Shown in pieces: positions 59,570 to 64,000 of a stretch of 64,000 bases of DNA (positions are counted from its first letter, which is position 1; every line of letters begins with the position of its first letter). The notes below the pieces were generated by a model. It was not told the DNA's origin. It did not search any database and worked only from the letters and a program-made list of their open reading frames with translations. Source of the stretch: Nematostella vectensis (taxonomy: Eukaryota; Cnidaria; Anthozoa; Actiniaria; Edwardsiidae); assembly GCF_932526225.1 (NCBI RefSeq), contig NC_064034.1, positions 9,239,387-9,303,386 of the forward strand. The letters are read 5' to 3'. A program made the translations under genes and the position numbers.

Positions 59570-62500
59570 ATGGACGCAGCGTTATGTTTAAGGATTATAC
59601 TTCTAGGGATTTGTATTCACCATGTTTCTTGTGATGGGGTCGGTGAAAAAGTGGATAAAAAAGAAAAATGCTCTAGTGACAAAGAAGGCTGCCCTGTGGC
59701 AGGGAAAGTCGGGAAAGATGGAAGGATCAAGCTGTCTTTGCCCATTATAAACGGAGTTGAGGTGAGAGACATTATGACGAATTTTTTAATTTATTGTATC
59801 CTCGTTATCTTCGCTACACATGTTCCTTAGGGAATTATATTATTTACAAACTTGTTGATAACATGGTCTCCGTTTTTTTTTTCTATTACGCAGTAACGCA
59901 CCTTACTACATGATAATAATATGCGTTTACGAAAAAGGAGGAGTAATCTCCGATAATCAAGTGACTACCTTGGTCCACTGCTCCAGGTGTAGCCATGATA
60001 AATCATGATCGTTGACCCTGGACTCTAAACAAAAACAATTCCGTGATACGTAACGCAAGGGCACGTCCACCATGTAACATCATAGTATCGTCATGTCATA
60101 TGGAAGACTGGAAATATATATACATATTCAAGCATAAGCCGATTATGTATTGCTTAATGACCATACCACTTATCTTATATGAATAAAGATATCTAAAAAA
60201 TGATAGTAAGTGAACAGTGAACTCTTCCGCCATCAACATGGGTAAGCTGTATGGTGGAATGTATTGCATTATCGCGAAGACGACGGCTTTAAGAAGTTCC
60301 TCACTGCTGCCCCGACTCATACCCCTCATAAAACTTGGCTGTAATTCGACATAAGTTTTGGAATATAGGATCAAAAATCAGTACGATTTCCAGATGACTG
60401 TTTAAAAGAGGACTAAACACGCCGCCACTTAATATTCCCGCTCAATACCGAGTCACAAAAGGGATCCATTTCAATGATGATATTTGATATAATTCCAATC
60501 ACATATTGTTACTCAACTATTGGTCTTCAATTGTGAATGATTATTTTGAGGTTTTCTTGCAATTGGAATATTCAAATTTAAACAGTAGCAAAAGAGTGGC
60601 TGATCATCGTTCTTTAATATCTGAGTGCCTTGATTACAGGTAGGGCACGAGGAGGAGGTGGAGCTTATCCAGGGGAGAAGGCACAGAATGAAAACACTTA
60701 GCTTAGCCCCACCTGTCTACGGTACGTTATTCTTGAAGACACAACCTAGAACAGAAATGTAGCGACCCATTGCAATTTGATGATATGAGTATAACCAACC
60801 ATCTACCCAAGATGCGTGTAACGGCTGAACATAGTGATTATGTATGGACATGTGCAAGATTCTTAGGAAGCGCAGTTCGCACACCGTATAATGTACTTGG
60901 TCGGCAAAGTTCATGTTTGACCCTGATTGGCTCTTTCCTTTTTTTTCATAGAAATCCAAGATCTATTTTCCGATGAGGAGTGTGACTTTGTAGTCGAATT
61001 GGCGACCAACAAAGGTCTGCAGGACAGTCCTCTCATGAGGGATCCGAGGGAGGTCTCCGGCGAGACAACAAGGGACACTTTTAACGAGTGGGATACTAAT
61101 AGCGATGGGTTTATTGACATAGACGAGGTAAGAAAAACATACCGCGCTAAAACTCCACGATGGAAGATAACATCATTCATCAAGCTCAATAAGGATAGAC
61201 CGACATGACGAAAAAACATGACGTGACGCTTCAAAAAAGCCCATTTCACATCGAATAAGGCGGAGAATTTCTCTGAGTACTTAGTAACTTAAAGCAAACA
61301 AAATATCAAGTGCCACTTTTTTTAAAATTGATGCGACTTTTGTAAAGTGTCATTGAAATTTGAGCTTTTCGTCCCTGGGCTGATACAAAGGGCAATGATG
61401 ATCAAGGAAAAATTATCTTAAAAAGCCAAAATCTGGTTATGTGCACTTCGGCCTCACATTATTTGTGTATTAAAAATCAGTCCGTAATACAAGGAACCTT
61501 AAGCCACTGAAGAGATTGCGTCTTCTCTCTCTATCTGGAATTGCGCGTTTTCCAGGTTTTTCCGTCATGTCGGATAGACCTCCTTTCACGGATTAACTCA
61601 TTCATTAAAAACAGAGACAACTATGTCACCCAAAATCTTCTGAAATCATTGCGACTCCCCAAGAGACACTAAATGGTCTCACGTATGTTCCTTGGATTAG
61701 GCACTGCCTGGATTTTAAGTTTTGTTTGCTTAGGGTTTGCTTAGCTAAAATCAGGCTGTCTAACCCATCATAAAAAAATGTTTAACCATGTTTCTCGTGG
61801 TTTCCATTTCGTCGCAGTTCCTTTACTTGCCTGGAAAAAGTGACCTATACCTGACAGACGAGGATGTTAAGAAAATGTAAGTGTAAAAAGGACGGTTTCG
61901 TTTCGTTTCGTTTTCCCTGTCCAATCTTTCACCGCACTTCATTAACATGTATCGGACACATGTATGGAGACGCTCGCACGTGGTACCATCTTCAGTGAAA
62001 GTGCTTACACACTAACTTATACTCATGCTATTGTTAACTGCGTGGAGCAGTCCGTATCTACACACCGACGAGAAGTCAGTCAAATGTGAAGCGCATTCGA
62101 TCATTTCGTATGTTAAAGTGCGCTATACAAATGCTACTGACGAGTAAAGTCAGTCACATGTGAAGCGCATTTGATCATGTCTCTTTACTGCCTTGGAGCC
62201 ATTGAATCTAGTTTAATCATTTTCCCTGCATGTTAACCGCATAGCTAATGTGCATCCTCGGATTCTCTAGGTTTTCAACGCTAGATATAGATCACGACAA
62301 TAATGACAAAATGAGCTTTGAGGAGTTCAGTGTGGTCACTGCCGCAGACATTAAGAAATACTTTGACCAGCTTCGAAAGTATAAGTCACGACTGTTGAGC
62401 AGAAATAGCCAACAGACATGGTTATGGCATGATGAAGATGAGTTGATGAAGTATGAAGATCTACTAGAGGACTATCATGACAGGTAAGTGGGGCACTTGA

Positions 62501-63990
62501 AACACACAGCTATTGGTTAGGCTCTGTTTTCAGTAACAAATAGTTATATGACCCTCTGCCTTCACAGTATATTATCAAGCAAAACTGAATATGTGCAAAG
62601 TAAGTGGTGGATGTGCATAAGAAATCTCCAGATTTATTGTAGATATTTTTGCTTACACACTCCCCTAGCTAACCCCACTTGAGAGGGGTGCATGGTCAAG
62701 ATGGTGGGAAAAAAATAACATCTGAAGGTGGCTATTTCTAACATTCTTGGCATGTTCTCCTTACAGATTTGCAAAACTGACAAAGCTGCCAAGAAAGATT
62801 ATTGAACACAGTGAGCCATTACAGGTAATGGCTTTATTTCAAAATATTTGTCACATCTTGCTCAAGCAAATCCTTGCTACACTCTTAATTACATCATAAA
62901 GTAATGGAGGGAGCAAGCCTATCCCCAGGCTTCTAAATAGGTTTCCTGTGTTTGGTGAGAGTTGTGATGTCACAGAGAACCATGCCTTGCCCCAGCCCCT
63001 CATGTCTAATGGACAACCACAGGAAATCCCCAACAGAATTTCAGTGAATGGACTGGGTGTGAGCTAAATGTTAAGAAATGACATAACTTAGGTAGCTTCT
63101 GATATAATAATAATTCAAATGAATTCATTACTTTGTGACAGGTTGTACGATATGAAGAACATGGCCACTATCACTGTCATCATGACTCAGAAGTTATCAA
63201 CAAGAATATCACATGTTGTACATATGGGGCAAAGGACTGTAGACTGTGTAGGTAAGTCAACAAGCATCTCACATGTTGTAACATAATTTCTGGGCATGAG
63301 CGATGCGTGCAGCGCTTATTAAAAAAACATATGCTATTCTTACCTAGCCATAGCAGCCCTCAAATTATTGGGGGCGGGGGGGGGGACAATACAAAAACAT
63401 TAAGAAAAAATTGATGAGTAAGGCCACGCCCCTACTGGTCTTTTCCTTATATTTTTTAAAAATATTTGGGGGGGCACCAGCCCCATCCCCTGCTATGGCC
63501 CTGACTTACAATTAACCTATCTTATAAACATAATGCATATATGCATACCTGTCAACCTCCGAAAATCTCAAGGCTTGAGAATTTTTTGGGGGAAGGGGTG
63601 GGTTTAGCCTTGAAGGCGTTTGCCGTATAGAAAGCTCTCACGCACAAATCCACTTATAGATCTCACGAGGGTGTTAGATAAATTGCGCTACGTAAGGGAA
63701 TTATTGTTTCAAATATTTTAATAGAAAATAGACAAAATGACGATTTTCTAAAGAATCATTTTTACGGAAGCGATAATCGCTAAAAAGCAGGAGATTTGGT
63801 GCTCCACTTGGGAGAAGGGGTCCAAAATCTTGAGACTCCTGCCTAATGCGGGAGAGTTGACAGGTATGTATATGATATTGTATTTACCACATCTTGCAGG
63901 TTCTTGACAGTTCTTATCTTCTTGAATGACGTGGAAGCAGGCGGAGAGCTCGCTTTTCCTGTGGCGGACAACAAGACATTTACATGGGAG
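59570..63990 (+). CDS. P4HTM: P4HTM-like protein, gene D (partial, cut by window end)
   Basis: Eight visible exons: 59,570-59,761, 60,640-60,721, 60,952-61,127, 61,818-61,876, 62,271-62,483, 62,767-62,824, 63,142-63,251 and 63,900-63,990. They give 327 residues, and an intron donor follows (GGAG|gtaaga). The N-terminus is a cleavable-looking signal peptide (LRIILLGICIHHVSC) rather than a long anchor with cytosolic tail. It then has VGHEEEVELI and EF-hand 1 D139-E150 (DTNSDGFIDIDE). EF-hand 2 is D177-E188 (DHDNNDKMSFEE), with Asp replacing the usual Gly at loop position 6. The iron motif H273-H-D275 (GHYHCHHDSE) is intact. The distal His and Lys lie beyond the window. Unlike A, B and C, the second EF-hand is encoded in a single exon. 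Exon lengths otherwise match the paralogues. Confidence 0.9.
63370..63485. repeat. Dispersed repeat copy in gene D intron 7
   Basis: Contains 'aaggccacgcccctac', 'ggtcttttccttatatttt' and poly-G runs, related to the repeats near 110-175, 18,112 and 23,050-23,340 but in the opposite orientation to the latter. Confidence 0.6.
63546..63866. mobile_element. 321-bp MITE in gene D intron 7
   Basis: The ends TACCTGTCAACCTCC and GGAGAGTTGACAGGTA are inverted repeats (about 15 bp). Both halves also share internal inverted segments such as 'tctcaaggcttgaga' versus 'aatcttgagactcc'. Non-coding. Confidence 0.7.
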
Positions 63991-64000
63991 GTAAGAAAAC

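Overview
The window is nuclear DNA of an early-branching animal, most likely an anthozoan cnidarian (a sea anemone such as Nematostella, or a relative). I infer this from gene content and style: intron-rich metazoan genes with GT-AG introns, a rhodopsin-class GPCR, Golgi sulfotransferases, a DUF229 protein and transmembrane prolyl-4-hydroxylases, set among AT-rich spacers, foldback elements (MITEs) and minisatellites. No bacterial, viral or CRISPR content was seen.

Layout. 1.4-13.3 kb is a recent tandem duplication (about 5.8 kb per unit). Each unit holds a two-exon galactose-3-O-sulfotransferase-like gene, a 708-bp MITE and a 28-bp minisatellite; the first unit ends in a truncated first exon of the next gene. 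The full version of that next gene, a five-exon DUF229 (sulfatase/phosphatase-superfamily) gene with a probable beta-trefoil lectin insert, occupies 13.06-17.98 kb. After about 6.7 kb of repeat-containing spacer comes a two-exon class A GPCR (24.69-27.29 kb), whose intron holds a MITE. 27.3-31.8 kb is spacer with minisatellites and one orphan minus-strand exon.

31.8-64 kb is a cluster of four P4HTM-like genes (ER 2-oxoglutarate/Fe(II) prolyl hydroxylases with EF-hands): A (-), B (-), C (+), D (+, cut by the window end). I rebuilt all of them exon by exon with consistent splice phases (10, 10, 12 and 8 visible exons). A and B keep the complete catalytic set. D shows the HxD motif, and its distal half lies outside the window. 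C has lost both iron-binding histidines (HxD to QQD, distal HGG to FGN) and carries a 118-residue two-exon module inserted in the catalytic barrel, so it looks like a neofunctionalised pseudoenzyme.

The most unusual signal is a recurrent architecture. Splice sites of these genes have themselves been tandemly amplified: exon end plus 5' splice site, or 3' splice site plus exon start, are repeated with periods of 27, 44, 52, 56, about 66, 68 and 76 bp in at least seven independent places. In gene C the 27-bp copies stay open and in phase, so each alternative donor would add exactly nine residues.
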